Notes: generated by a model not told the origin, from the letters alone. Shown: positions 32,496-41,349, counted from the stretch's first letter. The stretch: DNA of 64,000 nt from Streptomyces sp. NBC_00224 (GCF_041435195.1 NZ_CP108106.1:7143001-7207000); one strand, 5' to 3'. Translations and numbers: made by a program.

Positions 32496-34724
32496 ATGAC
32501 AAGAAACAACAGTCCACCAACGCGAGAGAGAACGTCTCCCAGATCTGAACTGAGCTGGTTCGAGGTGCACTTCCCGCACGAGCTGAGCGTGGCCCAGGTG
32601 ACTCGGGTGCTTCAACCACTCGCCTACCGGCCGCTGCTGGGTTGGCGCAGGCGTACGCCGGTCGTCGTCTTTGAACTGCGGGCTGACGCCGACGCCGTCC
32701 GCTGGCTTGTCGGCATCGACAACCGCATCAGCGGGGAGCTGCCTGGTCAGCTCGTCGCCCAGCTCCCCGGCCTGGTGCTTGCTCGGCTCAATCGAACTTC
32801 GCAGCCTTCCCCGCTGCTCATCTCCGACATCCGACCCGTGGGTCTGTCGCAGCCGCTGCGGGTGGAGATGGCGGCTGGTGTCACGGCCGGGCTCCTGGAA
32901 GTCATGAATGCACTCACCAAGGGCGAGTCAGCCGTGGTGCAGTGGGTTGTTGGCTCGTCGCAGCAGCGCCGCACTAGACCGGAGACGTTCAGCGTGAGGC
33001 GCGCCCTCGGCTTGGTCGCTGTCACCGGGGAGACGCCGGAGCAGCGACGTGGATGGAAGCAGAAGGCGGCCGAGCCACTGCTGGCTGTTCATGGTCGGAT
33101 TGGTGCACGCGCAGCCTCGCCTGAAATGGCGGCGGCCATCGTGCGCATGCTGGGCGAGGCGCTTCGCCTCACCAACGCGAGTCATGCCGAGCTGCGGGTC
33201 GGGCGCCCTACAGTGCGCCGTGCCCACCAGGTCGATGTCGTGAAGACAGCGGATCTTCGGTGGTCGGGCATCCTCAATGCTGCCGAGCTGGCCGCCGTCA
33301 TTGGGTGGCCGGTAGATGGGGTGGCGTCTCTTCGCACTGCCCACGGCCGTCAGTACCCGGCGCCTTCCTCGCTGCTTCGGCCGGTAGATGGGCGGCATCT
33401 GCTGTCGGAGCGTGTGCTCGGCGCCGGCCTGCATGGAGGCCAGCGCGACCAACTGGTGACGATGCCGGTGGAGAGTGCCCTCCACCACCTGCACGTTGTT
33501 GGCCCCACGGGGAGTGGCAAGTCGACGCTGCTAGCGCGGCTGCTTCAAGCGGACATCCACGCCGGGCGAAGTGTCTTCGTCTTAGAGCCTCGGGGCGATC
33601 TCGTAAGTGAGGTCCTGGCCGGCGTGCCCGCGGAGCGCAGAGAAGACGTCGTCATCATCGAGCCGGGGGCGACCGATGAAGTTGTTGGGTTCAACCCGCT
33701 GGCCGGTGCACCCGTCGATGCTGAGCGCTTAGCCGACCACCTACTGCACCTGTTTCACGAGCTGTATGGCAGCAGCATTGGCCCGCGAAGCAGCGACGTT
33801 CTTTTGCACGCCTTGGTGGCGCTGGCCCGCAGCGACGAAGGGACGCTTGCGGATCTGCCGGTGCTGCTGACGAATGGTGCCTTCCGGCGCCGTACCCTCG
33901 CCGGTGTTACTGACCCGCTCGTCCTGGCGCCGTTCTTCGCCTGGTACGACGGGCTGTCGGAGGCAGAGCGGCAACAGGTGGTCGCGCCCGTCCTCAACAA
34001 GACCCGTGCTTTTTTGAGCCGGACGGCGATCCGAAGACTGCTTGGTCAAGCGAGGCCGCAGTTCCAGATGGACGAGCTGTTCAACCGTCCGCGGATCGTG
34101 CTGGTGAACCTCAACGCAGGCGTCGTTGGTGCCGAGACGGCTCAGCTCCTGGGTGCACTGCTGGTGACGCAGCTTTGGCAAGCCATGCAGCGGCGGGCGG
34201 TGGTGCCGGTGGGTATGCGTCGGCCGGTCACGGTCGTGATCGACGAGGTGCAGAACTACCTGAAGCTCCCGGTAGACCTTGGCGACATGTTCGCCCAGGC
34301 GCGCGGACTTGGTGCCTCGCTCACCGTGGCGCATCAGCACCTGGCCCAGCTGTCGCCCAAGATGCGTGCGGGGCTCCTTGCCAACGCCCGTTCGCGGGTG
34401 GTGTTCCGACCCAGTGTTGAAGATGGCCCCGCCTTGGCGGCGGCGCTCGGCGACGGGTTGGTTGCGAGCGACCTCGCGCTTCTTGGTGCACATGAGGCGT
34501 ACGCCAAGATTCTTGTCTCCCAGCAGCCGGGCCGGCCGTTCTTGATTCGAACGCTTCCACCAGACGGCCGGGCGCTGGGAGGTGCCGACGACCTTCGCCG
34601 CGAAAGTGCGGCGAGGTATGGCGTCGATGGCGCTGAGCTCGATCAGGAGCTGCGGAGGCGGTGGCACGGTGAGGACCGGCCGCCCACTGGACCCATCGGG
34701 CAGGTGCCACGGAGGACCGTATGA
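32496..34724 (+). CDS. TraB/VirD4-like conjugative DNA-translocase ATPase (copy 1)
   Basis: A 742-residue P-loop ATPase. Walker A is VVGPTGSGKSTLLARLL (residues 335-351), Walker B is PVTVVIDEVQNYLKL near residue 577, and FAQARGLGASLTVAHQHLAQ is the usual motif of type IV coupling/FtsK-HerA translocases. The N-terminal 300 residues contain no membrane helix. Proteins of this sort pump DNA during conjugation in actinobacterial elements. The neighbour is a replication-relaxation protein, and an equivalent pair lies at 47255-50523 on the other strand. The ribosome site AAAAGGAGG is very strong. Confidence 0.9.
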   Translation: MTRNNSPPTRERTSPRSELSWFEVHFPHELSVAQVTRVLQPLAYRPLLGWRRRTPVVVFELRADADAVRWLVGIDNRISGELPGQLVAQLPGLVLARLNRTSQPSPLLISDIRPVGLSQPLRVEMAAGVTAGLLEVMNALTKGESAVVQWVVGSSQQRRTRPETFSVRRALGLVAVTGETPEQRRGWKQKAAEPLLAVHGRIGARAASPEMAAAIVRMLGEALRLTNASHAELRVGRPTVRRAHQVDVVKTADLRWSGILNAAELAAVIGWPVDGVASLRTAHGRQYPAPSSLLRPVDGRHLLSERVLGAGLHGGQRDQLVTMPVESALHHLHVVGPTGSGKSTLLARLLQADIHAGRSVFVLEPRGDLVSEVLAGVPAERREDVVIIEPGATDEVVGFNPLAGAPVDAERLADHLLHLFHELYGSSIGPRSSDVLLHALVALARSDEGTLADLPVLLTNGAFRRRTLAGVTDPLVLAPFFAWYDGLSEAERQQVVAPVLNKTRAFLSRTAIRRLLGQARPQFQMDELFNRPRIVLVNLNAGVVGAETAQLLGALLVTQLWQAMQRRAVVPVGMRRPVTVVIDEVQNYLKLPVDLGDMFAQARGLGASLTVAHQHLAQLSPKMRAGLLANARSRVVFRPSVEDGPALAAALGDGLVASDLALLGAHEAYAKILVSQQPGRPFLIRTLPPDGRALGGADDLRRESAARYGVDGAELDQELRRRWHGEDRPPTGPIGQVPRRTV

Positions 34725-34842
34725 CGGCCTCGTGCTCTGGTTCGTGTCGCCCTTCGCATCGTGTTGTTCGCGGTGGTCGCGGCTCCTCTGTCAGGACGGA
34801 CCAAGCGCCAACGAATGTCTTATCGCGAAGAGGACTCTTGCG

Positions 34843-35664
34843 ATGAGCGCTCTTGGTCTTCACGCCGCCCGGGTGGAGGGGTTGCGCCAACGACTTAGCC
34901 AGCGTGACCTTGCTGTCCTTGGCGCACTGCATCGGGTGCGGCTGCTGAGTCTGAACCAATTGCAGCGCCTCGTGGTTGCTGATGGATCGCCAGCGGCACG
35001 TACTCGCCGCGCTCAACTCTTGATGCAGCGGCTTCATCGGCATGGCCTGGTGGTGCGGTTGTCCCGCGTTGTTGGCGGCATCCGGGCTGGATCATCTGGC
35101 TACATCTACGGCCTAACTGGGCTTGGGCAAGCAGTCATCGATGCGGGCGGGCCGCTCGGTGGCAGGCGTCGCCGGATCTGGGAGTCGAAGCCGTACTTCC
35201 AAGACCACTTGCTGGCCGTGAGTGAGTTGTACGTCCAACTGGTGGAGCAGCATCGGCTTGGGGAGGCGGACCTACTGGCCTTCGACGCCGAGCCGGGGTG
35301 CTGGCGCCACTTCACCGGCTCCGGCGGCGAGTTGGTCGTGGTCAAGCCGGATGCGTACGTACGGCTTGGTGTAGCCGCTGTCGAGCGCAGTGCGTTCATC
35401 GAGGTTGATCTGACGACGGAGACACTGCCGACCATCCGGCGCAAGTGCGATCGGTATGTAGCGTATTGGCGCTCCGGCGTCGAGCAGCAGTGGCGGGGTG
35501 TCTTCCCGAAGGTTGTTTGGCTGGTACAGAACGAGCGACGAGCGGAGCGGATTGGCAGCGTGATTCGGAAGCTCGCCAGCGATGCACAGACTCTGTTTGA
35601 AGTCGGCCTTCTCAGCGGGGCGTCCGGTTTGCTCAGCGGGATACCTCAAGGAGCTGCTGCCTGA
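34843..35664 (+). CDS. Replication-relaxation family protein (copy 1)
   Basis: A 273-residue protein of the replication-relaxation group. It begins with a winged-helix part (LSQRDLAVLGALHRVRLLSL, NQLQRLVV, RRAQLLMQRLHRHGLVVRL), continues with a linker with IYGLTGLGQAVI and ends in a nuclease-like segment (FIEVDLTTETLPTIRRKCDR; FPKVVWLVQNERRAERI). Members accompany TraB-type ATPases on actinobacterial plasmids and are thought to act in DNA processing. The ATG at 34843 follows GAGGA. Identity with copy 2 (47255-47935) is low but the order of features is the same. Confidence 0.85.
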   Translation: MSALGLHAARVEGLRQRLSQRDLAVLGALHRVRLLSLNQLQRLVVADGSPAARTRRAQLLMQRLHRHGLVVRLSRVVGGIRAGSSGYIYGLTGLGQAVIDAGGPLGGRRRRIWESKPYFQDHLLAVSELYVQLVEQHRLGEADLLAFDAEPGCWRHFTGSGGELVVVKPDAYVRLGVAAVERSAFIEVDLTTETLPTIRRKCDRYVAYWRSGVEQQWRGVFPKVVWLVQNERRAERIGSVIRKLASDAQTLFEVGLLSGASGLLSGIPQGAAA

Positions 35665-35741
35665 TGACGAAACGACAACCTCGCGGCCCACCGTGGGTGT
35701 TAACAAATTTGCGACTTTGAGTTTAACTAAGGAGGAAGATT

Positions 35742-35969
35742 ATGAAGGAAGAAATGAATTACATCGAGGAGCGCCGTGGGGGAGATGGTATGCCGGAGCT
35801 TCTTACGGTGCGGGAGGCGTACGGGAAGCTGCGTATTAGCAAGTGGATGCTGTACCGCTTGATCCGCTCCGGCAAACTTGTGTCGATCCGTATTGGAAGA
35901 CGGCGGCTTATACCGGCTCGGGCTGTTTCTGAGCTTGTGGAGCAACTTTCGCGGGAGTCTATGGTCTGA
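35742..35969 (+). CDS. xis: Excisionase-type helix-turn-helix protein
   Basis: A 75-residue protein with a MerR-like excisionase HTH: ELLTVREAYGKLRISKWMLY, then RLIRSGKLVSIRIGRRRLIP, the usual wing. AAGGAGG stands directly upstream, and its TGA overlaps the integrase ATG by one base. In actinobacterial integrative elements such small proteins (Xis/AlpA) bend DNA to drive excision by the neighbouring tyrosine integrase. The first 16 residues are acidic and not conserved in the family. A short in-frame remnant between 35664 and 35742 is not called. Confidence 0.92.
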   Translation: MKEEMNYIEERRGGDGMPELLTVREAYGKLRISKWMLYRLIRSGKLVSIRIGRRRLIPARAVSELVEQLSRESMV

Positions 35970-37375
35970 TGGCTCGCCGTAATGCGAATGGTGAGGGATC
36001 GATTTACCGGCGGAGGGATGGGCGGTGGGTTGGTTCGACCTACGTCCAAACAACAAGCGGCAACGCAAAGCGGGTCTATGTCTATGGCGCGACGCGCGGC
36101 GAGGTTCATGGGAAGTTGACCGAGTTGAAGGCGAGGGATGCTCGGGGAATTCCGACGGCAGACAAGAGCTGGAAACTCGGGGCTTACTTAGATTATTGGC
36201 TAGCGGAAGTGGTGAAGCCGAACTTACGGCTATCCACCTACGAGCGGTACGAGAGTGGCGTACGTCTCTACTTGAAGCCAGGACTGGGCGCAAACATGCT
36301 CACCCGCTTATCCGTGCCGATCGTGCAGACATTTATGAATGAGCGGTTAGCCGCTGGGATGTCGGTGCGTAGCGTTCAAATCCTTCGCGAGATCCTGCGC
36401 TCCGCTCTAACGCGGGCACACGAGGAGGAGCTTGTCAGTCGTAACGTCGCTCGCTTCGTAAAGCTGAAACAGCGGGAACGTGACGACATCCAACCCTGGA
36501 CGGTTGAAGAAGCCAAACGGTTCTTAGAGGCCGCCCGCGCCGATCCGCTCTACCCAATGTTTGTGCTCCTCGTGCTCTACGGCCTGCGGCGCGGTGAAGT
36601 GCTCGGGCTACGGTGGCAGGACGTGGACTTTGAAGGCTCGGTCTTACGGATTCGTCAGCAAGTGCAACGGGTCGGGGGAGCCCTACAACAGGGGCCAGTG
36701 AAGACAAAAGCGGGACGCCGGGATCTGCCATTGTTGAACCTTGCCTGCGAGGTTCTAAAGACACGCGAGCACAGCAGAGATAGGCTTGCCTTCACCACAA
36801 GAACCGGCCAACCAATCGAGCCGCGGAACTTCGTTCGCTCGTTTCAGAGGATCTGTGAGCGTTACGAAATCCGTCGTATCACGGTGCACCAGGTGCGCCA
36901 TACGACGGCAACGCTCCTCAAGGACCTCGGTGTTCCAGCACGAGATGCCCAACTCATCCTTGGACACTCGGATATTTCTATCACGCAGCAGATCTACCAG
37001 CATGACAACATGGCAGGACGTCGTGAAGCGCTGGGGCGAGTTGAGGCTGTGCTTCTTGCATCCACACACAAAGATACCCAGGCTCTTCAGCCTGGGTATC
37101 TAGTGAACGCGGTTGACAGCAACGGTAGCTGTCAAAATGGATGTCATAGTCACGGTTTCGTTGACAGGATTACATCAATTCTATCTGGTACACCCGGCAA
37201 GATTCGAACTTGCGACACCTGGTTCCGAAGCTCCAATAGTTCAAGCGTGACGAGCCGCGTAACAGAGGTGGATACGTTCTTCAGGGTGCGTCGTAGGCAG
37301 GCATTGCTGGGCGTCGTTGCTGTCAGCGTTGCTGTCAAAGTCAACGAGCAGGACGACGTGGAGCTCGTGGCGTAG
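35969..37375 (+). CDS. Tyrosine integrase, with non-original C-terminal readthrough
   Basis: A tyrosine recombinase with an AP2-like N-terminal DNA-binding part (GEGSIYRRRDGRWVGSTY), a SAM-like core-binding domain (residues about 66-165) and a complete catalytic domain: Arg207 in YGLRRGEVLG, Lys247, His307/Arg310 in VHQVRHTTATLL, His333 in LGHSD and Tyr343 in QIYQHD. The enzyme proper seems to end near residue 366. The open frame goes on for about 100 residues through a hairpin (37071) and through the antisense of a tRNA-Arg 3' half, giving GKIRTCDTW, a familiar artefact of att-site translation. The integrase should act on that tRNA. Confidence 0.92.
   Translation: MARRNANGEGSIYRRRDGRWVGSTYVQTTSGNAKRVYVYGATRGEVHGKLTELKARDARGIPTADKSWKLGAYLDYWLAEVVKPNLRLSTYERYESGVRLYLKPGLGANMLTRLSVPIVQTFMNERLAAGMSVRSVQILREILRSALTRAHEEELVSRNVARFVKLKQRERDDIQPWTVEEAKRFLEAARADPLYPMFVLLVLYGLRRGEVLGLRWQDVDFEGSVLRIRQQVQRVGGALQQGPVKTKAGRRDLPLLNLACEVLKTREHSRDRLAFTTRTGQPIEPRNFVRSFQRICERYEIRRITVHQVRHTTATLLKDLGVPARDAQLILGHSDISITQQIYQHDNMAGRREALGRVEAVLLASTHKDTQALQPGYLVNAVDSNGSCQNGCHSHGFVDRITSILSGTPGKIRTCDTWFRSSNSSSVTSRVTEVDTFFRVRRRQALLGVVAVSVAVKVNEQDDVELVA
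37071..37101 (+). terminator. Hairpin at the true end of the tyrosine integrase
   Basis: AGATACCCAGG and CCTGGGTATCT form a perfect 11-pair stem with a nine-base loop, located at integrase codon 368, just behind the conserved catalytic domain. It marks the probable ancestral gene end although the frame is open through it. Confidence 0.6.
37113..37337. other. attP-like site: tRNA-Arg 3' half flanked by arm repeats
   Basis: On the minus strand 37186-37230 equals tRNA nucleotides 32-76: anticodon loop CTTCGGA (anticodon TCG, Arg), T-arm GCAAG-TTCGAAT-CTTGC and a CCA end, but no 5' half. Arm-type sequences flank it: TTGACAGC (37113) facing GCTGTCAA (37128), TTGACAG (37161), and the direct pair GTTGCTGTCA at 37316 and 37328. 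A core with arms on both sides is an attP, not attL or attR. Confidence 0.75.
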
Positions 37376-37529
37376 GACACCGGGACCAACCGCCCGCCGG
37401 CAGGGTTTTTTGGGGGCGTCGCATCACTGCAAACTGCTGGCACTCCATGAACTCGGGGATCTACACTGGCGCGTCGCTCCTCTTGTCCGTCTCCACCCAC
37501 CTTGCGCGGTGTTGGCTATTGAGGTGTTC

Positions 37530-38051
37530 GTGTCACTGATCCCCAATGGCATCCCTGAGTCGCACCGGGCCATGGCCCAAGAGGCCGACCGCATCCACGA
37601 GAGTGCGTTGTGGAGTGCCCAAGGTCAGTTCGAGCAGGCCAAGTTGTGGCGGCTCATCAACTTGATGCTCGGCGTACCAGCAGCGGGGATGGCTGCCGTG
37701 TCGGGTGGAACCGCGCTCGCTGGTGACGTTGGTGTCTGGCCCGGCGTCCTCGCCCTAGCCGCGGCGGCCTTCAGCGCGACGCTGACCACTGTGAACGCGT
37801 CGCGTCGTATGACGCAGGCTCAAGCATCGGCGAACGCCTACCTCCAACTACAGACAGCCGCCCGGCAGTTTCTCGTGGTCGACCTGGTCGACATGAGCCG
37901 CGAGGACGCACGGGACACCTTGCGTAACCTCACCAACACCCGCGACGAACTCAACAAGACGGCCGACCCGCCGGGCCGCCTTGCTTACAGGCTGTCGGGC
38001 CGGAACATCAACAGCGGTGGCCAGAGCTACGGAGTGGACGGTGAAGAGTAG
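37530..38051 (+). CDS. SLATT-domain two-helix membrane protein (CBASS-type effector)
   Basis: A 173-residue protein with two adjacent membrane helices (INLMLGVPAAGMAAVSGGTA and VWPGVLALAAAAFSATLTTV) between a helical N-terminus and a long helical tail (RRMTQAQASANAYLQLQTAA; DARDTLRNLTNTRDELN). This is the SLATT layout, a predicted pore-forming effector paired with nucleotide-signal synthases. The CD-NTase gene begins two bases after its stop. The GTG at 37530 follows GAGG; the frame is open upstream to 37317 through attP sequence and was not used. On signal it should disrupt the membrane; this is inferred from the family. Confidence 0.85.
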   Translation: MSLIPNGIPESHRAMAQEADRIHESALWSAQGQFEQAKLWRLINLMLGVPAAGMAAVSGGTALAGDVGVWPGVLALAAAAFSATLTTVNASRRMTQAQASANAYLQLQTAARQFLVVDLVDMSREDARDTLRNLTNTRDELNKTADPPGRLAYRLSGRNINSGGQSYGVDGEE

Positions 38052-38053
38052 GC

Positions 38054-38932
38054 ATGGCGACGACTACAGCAGGTGCCTTCGACGAGTTCAACACCAAGGT
38101 GACGCCGACCAATGACACATGGGACAAGGTGTACAAGCGCCGGGATGCCGTGGTGACATCCCTCAAGTCAGCGTTTCCGTCCACGTCGAACGTCCAGTAC
38201 CAGTCCACCAAGATCATCGGATCCCTGGGGCGCAACACCGCCAGCAACCCCGTTGCAGATATTGACCTGATGACTCACCTGCATGTTGACGATGCCCTCT
38301 GGACGGACAGTTACCAGAAGAGCTCGACGGACTTCCTGTACAGGGTGCGCCGTAGCCTGAACAACGCGTCAGCCGTGAGGAAGATCGGTGCACGAGGGCA
38401 AGCCGTGCGGCTCTTCTACGCCGACGGCCTGGTGGTGGACGTGGCGGCCGTCGTGAAGTACGACACCGGTGGTTACGGCATCCCAGATGGCTCGGGCGGG
38501 TGGCTTACCACCGACCCCGTGAAGCACGAGACGTATCTGAACGAGCGCAATAACGCGTTGGGCGGCAATCTGAAGAAGGTTATCAGGTTCGCCAAGAAGT
38601 GGAACGAGGCGCATAGCTCACGGCTTGCCTCCTTCCACCTTGAAATGCTTGTTGCGCGTACGTTCTCGTCACTGGGTTCTAACTCCCGCACGGCGCTTCG
38701 GCTGTTCTTCGACTACAACCACAATTATCTTTCGGTGCAAGATCCAGCCGGATACAGTGGTGACTTGTCGAGCAATCTTTCGTGGGCTTCGCGTACAGCC
38801 ATTAACGACAGCCTGGCCAAGGCCCGAGATAGAGCCGATCTCGCTATTGAAGCTGAGAACCGCGGCGACCACCGAGAAGCCATCCGTCTTTGGCGGATCA
38901 TCCTCGGCGATGACTTCCCGACCTATGGCTGA
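38054..38932 (+). CDS. CD-NTase (SMODS-type nucleotidyltransferase)
   Basis: A 292-residue nucleotidyltransferase of the cGAS/DncV-like class. The Pol-beta motif is IIGSLGRNTASNPVADIDLM with Gly56-Ser57 and Asp69/Asp71; the third carboxylate is Asp129 in GLVVDVAAV. The helical C-terminal half (NLKKVIRFAKKWNEAHSSRL, ASFHLEMLVA) is typical of SMODS. It should make a cyclic or linear oligonucleotide upon infection and activate the SLATT partner. No Cap2/Cap3 genes follow; instead a broken gene and an IS remnant are found, so the system is minimal or damaged. Confidence 0.93.
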   Translation: MATTTAGAFDEFNTKVTPTNDTWDKVYKRRDAVVTSLKSAFPSTSNVQYQSTKIIGSLGRNTASNPVADIDLMTHLHVDDALWTDSYQKSSTDFLYRVRRSLNNASAVRKIGARGQAVRLFYADGLVVDVAAVVKYDTGGYGIPDGSGGWLTTDPVKHETYLNERNNALGGNLKKVIRFAKKWNEAHSSRLASFHLEMLVARTFSSLGSNSRTALRLFFDYNHNYLSVQDPAGYSGDLSSNLSWASRTAINDSLAKARDRADLAIEAENRGDHREAIRLWRIILGDDFPTYG

Positions 38933-39027
38933 GCGAGTCCGCCTGGAACGAGCTCACCAACCGCGCGCCAGCCACGCCCACTTGATCCGCCCGACCCAGC
39001 TGCGCAGCACGTAGGAGCTGTGGCGTA

Positions 39028-39201
39028 ATGACTGCTGTGGATCGCAACTCGCTGCAGAAGCTCGTTGAAGGCCAGCTCCTTCGTCTTGAAGGCACCGCCT
39101 TCCAGGACTGCAGGGACCGGCTCGGCCTGGAGCTGTACCCGGGTGACTACCAGCCAGTGCGGGCAGCTGGGCCGAAGGGCGACACCAAGAACGACGGCTA
39201 G
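39028..39201 (+). pseudogene. Truncated first part of a CBASS-adjacent gene
   Basis: A 57-residue frame, MTAVDRNSLQKLVEGQLLRL to GPKGDTKNDG, behind TAGGAG. The sequence FQDCRDRLGLELYPG followed by GPKGDTKNDG looks like the N-terminus of a longer nuclease-like family in which more sequence would follow the Asp-Gly pair. Here it meets TAG at the junction with transposase-like sequence, so I read it as an insertion scar. It is 95 bases after the CD-NTase and probably was the third gene of that operon. The family name is not certain. Confidence 0.6.
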
Positions 39202-39334
39202 CCCGGCCCGGTGGCTCTTCGGCCACCGCCGCCTCACCGTCCACTACGAATGCAAGGGCAGCCACTTCCTCGCCTCCCTCGGCCTCGCCGTAGCCCTGAC
39301 CTGCTACAAGAGACTCGCGAAACTCACCATGTGA
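39202..39334 (+). pseudogene. Tail of an IS5-type transposase
   Basis: The short frame WLFGHRRLTVHYECKGSHFL then ALTCYKRLAKLTM closely resembles the C-terminal end of IS5-family DDE transposases of Streptomyces (RRLTVRYER, ALTCYKRL). All catalytic regions are missing. It begins exactly where the preceding gene is cut and ends with TGA at 39332-39334. Confidence 0.72.
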
Positions 39335-39391
39335 GACATCCTCTACACGGCATTGCTACTGGTGACCTGTACCGCAGCGGCGAAATCCGGG

Positions 39392-40015
39392 TCACAAGAA
39401 GGGACAGGTCAAAAGCCCCATGCAGAAGGCCACCATCGCCACGATGATTACAGTCAGTTTGCTGTTGATCTCCTCTGCCTGCTCCACGCGACCATCGAGT
39501 GCCCTGACCTCGACATCGCTCAGAGCTGCCGCAAGGGTCAGTTTGGGGTCTGGGCCGTCGACGAGAAGGGAGAAAGAGAGCGAGCGACCTGCGGTGAAGA
39601 GGCAAGGATTGATCGCAAGCTTTGTTCCGGTGATGCTGTACACCGGGTCCGGTGTCCCCGTTGGCTGCCACGCGACATGCAGGACTTTGATGATGTGCGC
39701 GCCGACGTTGAGCGTGAGGGGCAGCGCGTGGTCGAAATTGCTGCTCAGGATGTCCCGCTGGCCACGGTTGACCAGCTGTACTTCAACGATGTGAGGGACG
39801 CTCAAAGAGGTGCCGTTGTGACTTACCGAGACTCCGGCACTACCTGGCGCGCTAAGAAGGTTGGTGACAGTCGGCATCCAGCAGTCGAGCCGTCGCCTTG
39901 GATGAGCGACATGCAGGGTTACCCACGATGCGAAGACTGCGGTGCAGACACCCACGCACAGTGAGAGCAGTGCCCAGACAGCCTCCGACTCTGGAAGTTC
40001 AACGGAAAGGATCAT
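39392..40015 (-). CDS. Hypothetical protein with terminal membrane helices
   Basis: A 207-residue protein with one membrane helix at each end (AVWALLSLCVGVCTAVFASW; LTVIIVAMVAFCMGLLTC) and a beta-rich centre between them. The centre (VPHIVEVQLVNRGQRDILSS, NFDHALPLTLNVG) resembles a hypothetical family often seen in Streptomyces. No enzyme motif is visible. A coiled segment (DVEVRALDGRVEQAEEINSK) precedes the second helix. The start is ATG at 40015 behind a weak GGAAAGG-like site. It is monocistronic; no partner is evident. Confidence 0.75.
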   Translation of the reverse strand: MILSVELPESEAVWALLSLCVGVCTAVFASWVTLHVAHPRRRLDCWMPTVTNLLSAPGSAGVSVSHNGTSLSVPHIVEVQLVNRGQRDILSSNFDHALPLTLNVGAHIIKVLHVAWQPTGTPDPVYSITGTKLAINPCLFTAGRSLSFSLLVDGPDPKLTLAAALSDVEVRALDGRVEQAEEINSKLTVIIVAMVAFCMGLLTCPFL

Positions 40016-40543
40016 CGCAGTCTCGATCCAGTCAATGCCACATCAGTCAACCTGCCCACCAGTGGGCCAGGAATCAATTTCTCAGATCTGCTGAATCAGG
40101 TCTACGGACATCGCTTTCCTCGTTCAGGTCGATTAAAGATCCCTGCCTGGCTCGGAGTACGCGAAATGACGTAGGCGGTAGATATATCCACCCTCAATCG
40201 AACGCAATTGCCGGGAACGAGTGTTCGCAAAGGTGTCACGTCCACACCCTTGTGGCCGATCTTCAAGCAGAGTCGAATCGTTGCATTGCCCGGCGGAAAA
40301 TTGGTGCCGTGCAGCTCCTTTTTCCCAGAGGGCGAGCATACTGTGTCTTCAGTAAGAACGTCACGTATCGGGGTTCGCGACTATAGCGACGCACGGCTCT
40401 CACAAGCCAGGCGATCAAGGAGGTCGGAGGTCGTACGCTGACGCGCGCGACGATCTCCGTCCATGCGTGGAGAATTAACTGGGGGGTGCCGGGGTGGATG
40501 TGGTGGTAGTTGCTGGAGCTCTTTCGGCGTGTGAGTCATAGAG
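40016..40543. other. Gene-free stretch, probably decayed
   Basis: Short frames exist on both strands (e.g. 40208-40441 plus, 40133-40339 minus), but none has a ribosome site together with coding character. The minus-strand segment 40150-40330 looks as though it was once coding. No RNA or repeat is recognised. Confidence 0.45.
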
Positions 40544-41209
40544 ATGGGCCAAACCAGGTACGTGCCGAATCGTCGGCAGAAGCTACTTGCCGTCATATTT
40601 GTGATGCTGATAGCTATCCTTCTGGTCGCGTGGATCGTGCATGTTCGTAGTACCTCTTCAGCTGAGCAGGTTCGCGACGATAGCCGACCTTCGCCGAGCT
40701 TTTCCGGATTCACTGGAACGACTACTCCGTCAGCCAGTTCGAGCGCGCCGACGGAATCCACGGGGGCATCGTCGCATTCCTCGGGGTCGACAGGCTCTAG
40801 CGCTCTTCCGGCTCGGGTCGTGAGTGCGGTCTCCGCTGACGGCCAGCCAGGTATTGGCAGTGAAGTATGGGTCAAGGTGGCGCGGGAATCTGAGGTTTCT
40901 GCGGGGTACTCGCTGTGGTTGGTAATAAAGGTGCCGTACGTCGGTCATCCGCCGAGTGCCAGGTTCTATGCCAAAGCCAAGATAGAATTTCCCGTGGGAA
41001 ATGAGAAGATCTTCAAGTTCCCCATGAAAGATTCCACGGTCGGTTCGACTCGTGACTTCCTGATAGTGCTTGCCGACCCGACCGCCCGGCCGTCTTTGGA
41101 AGAGAATTTGGCAAACGACGGTGTTACCGCATGGGATGTGAAACGGGACGTTCTCCCCACTGGGACAAAAACAATATCGACCCTCTCGGTAGAGAAGACT
41201 CGCCCGTGA
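40544..41209 (+). CDS. Membrane-anchored hypothetical protein with Ser/Thr linker
   Basis: A 221-residue protein: basic N-terminus, one membrane helix (LLAVIFVMLIAILLVAWIVH), a Ser/Thr/Pro/Gly-rich linker of about 45 residues, and an outer domain of about 120 residues (VWVKVARESEVSAGYSLWLV; YAKAKIEFPVGNEKIFKFPM). The linker type is common in exported anchored Streptomyces proteins. The outer domain is beta-rich with no known motif. Its architecture parallels the 41864-42664 product (helix, linker, beta domain), which lies nearby in the opposite direction. Function unknown. Confidence 0.7.
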   Translation: MGQTRYVPNRRQKLLAVIFVMLIAILLVAWIVHVRSTSSAEQVRDDSRPSPSFSGFTGTTTPSASSSAPTESTGASSHSSGSTGSSALPARVVSAVSADGQPGIGSEVWVKVARESEVSAGYSLWLVIKVPYVGHPPSARFYAKAKIEFPVGNEKIFKFPMKDSTVGSTRDFLIVLADPTARPSLEENLANDGVTAWDVKRDVLPTGTKTISTLSVEKTRP

Positions 41210-41349
41210 ATCCGTGTATGTCGACAGCAGCGGATGACATGACGGATCTCGGTGCAGTCAATAGGTTTGCCCGAGTCGAGACGAGCACCATCAACCGCAC
41301 TCGGCGCGCCTGATGGCCGAGCCGAACCACCTCACGCCGGTCACGGCCC

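Noticed and set aside
35664..35720. 18-codon frame between the replication-relaxation and excisionase genes
   Set aside because: ATGA overlap with the previous gene is suggestive, but it is too short and lacks a pattern; may be a fossil start of the excisionase.
37186..37230. Possible functional tRNA-Arg gene
   Set aside because: Only nucleotides 32-76 are present; the 5' half, D-arm and acceptor 5' strand are missing, so it is an att-site copy.
37072..37375. C-terminal extension of the tyrosine integrase as a real domain
   Set aside because: It reads through a hairpin, arm repeats and an antisense tRNA; the peptide is the well-known artefact of att-site translation.
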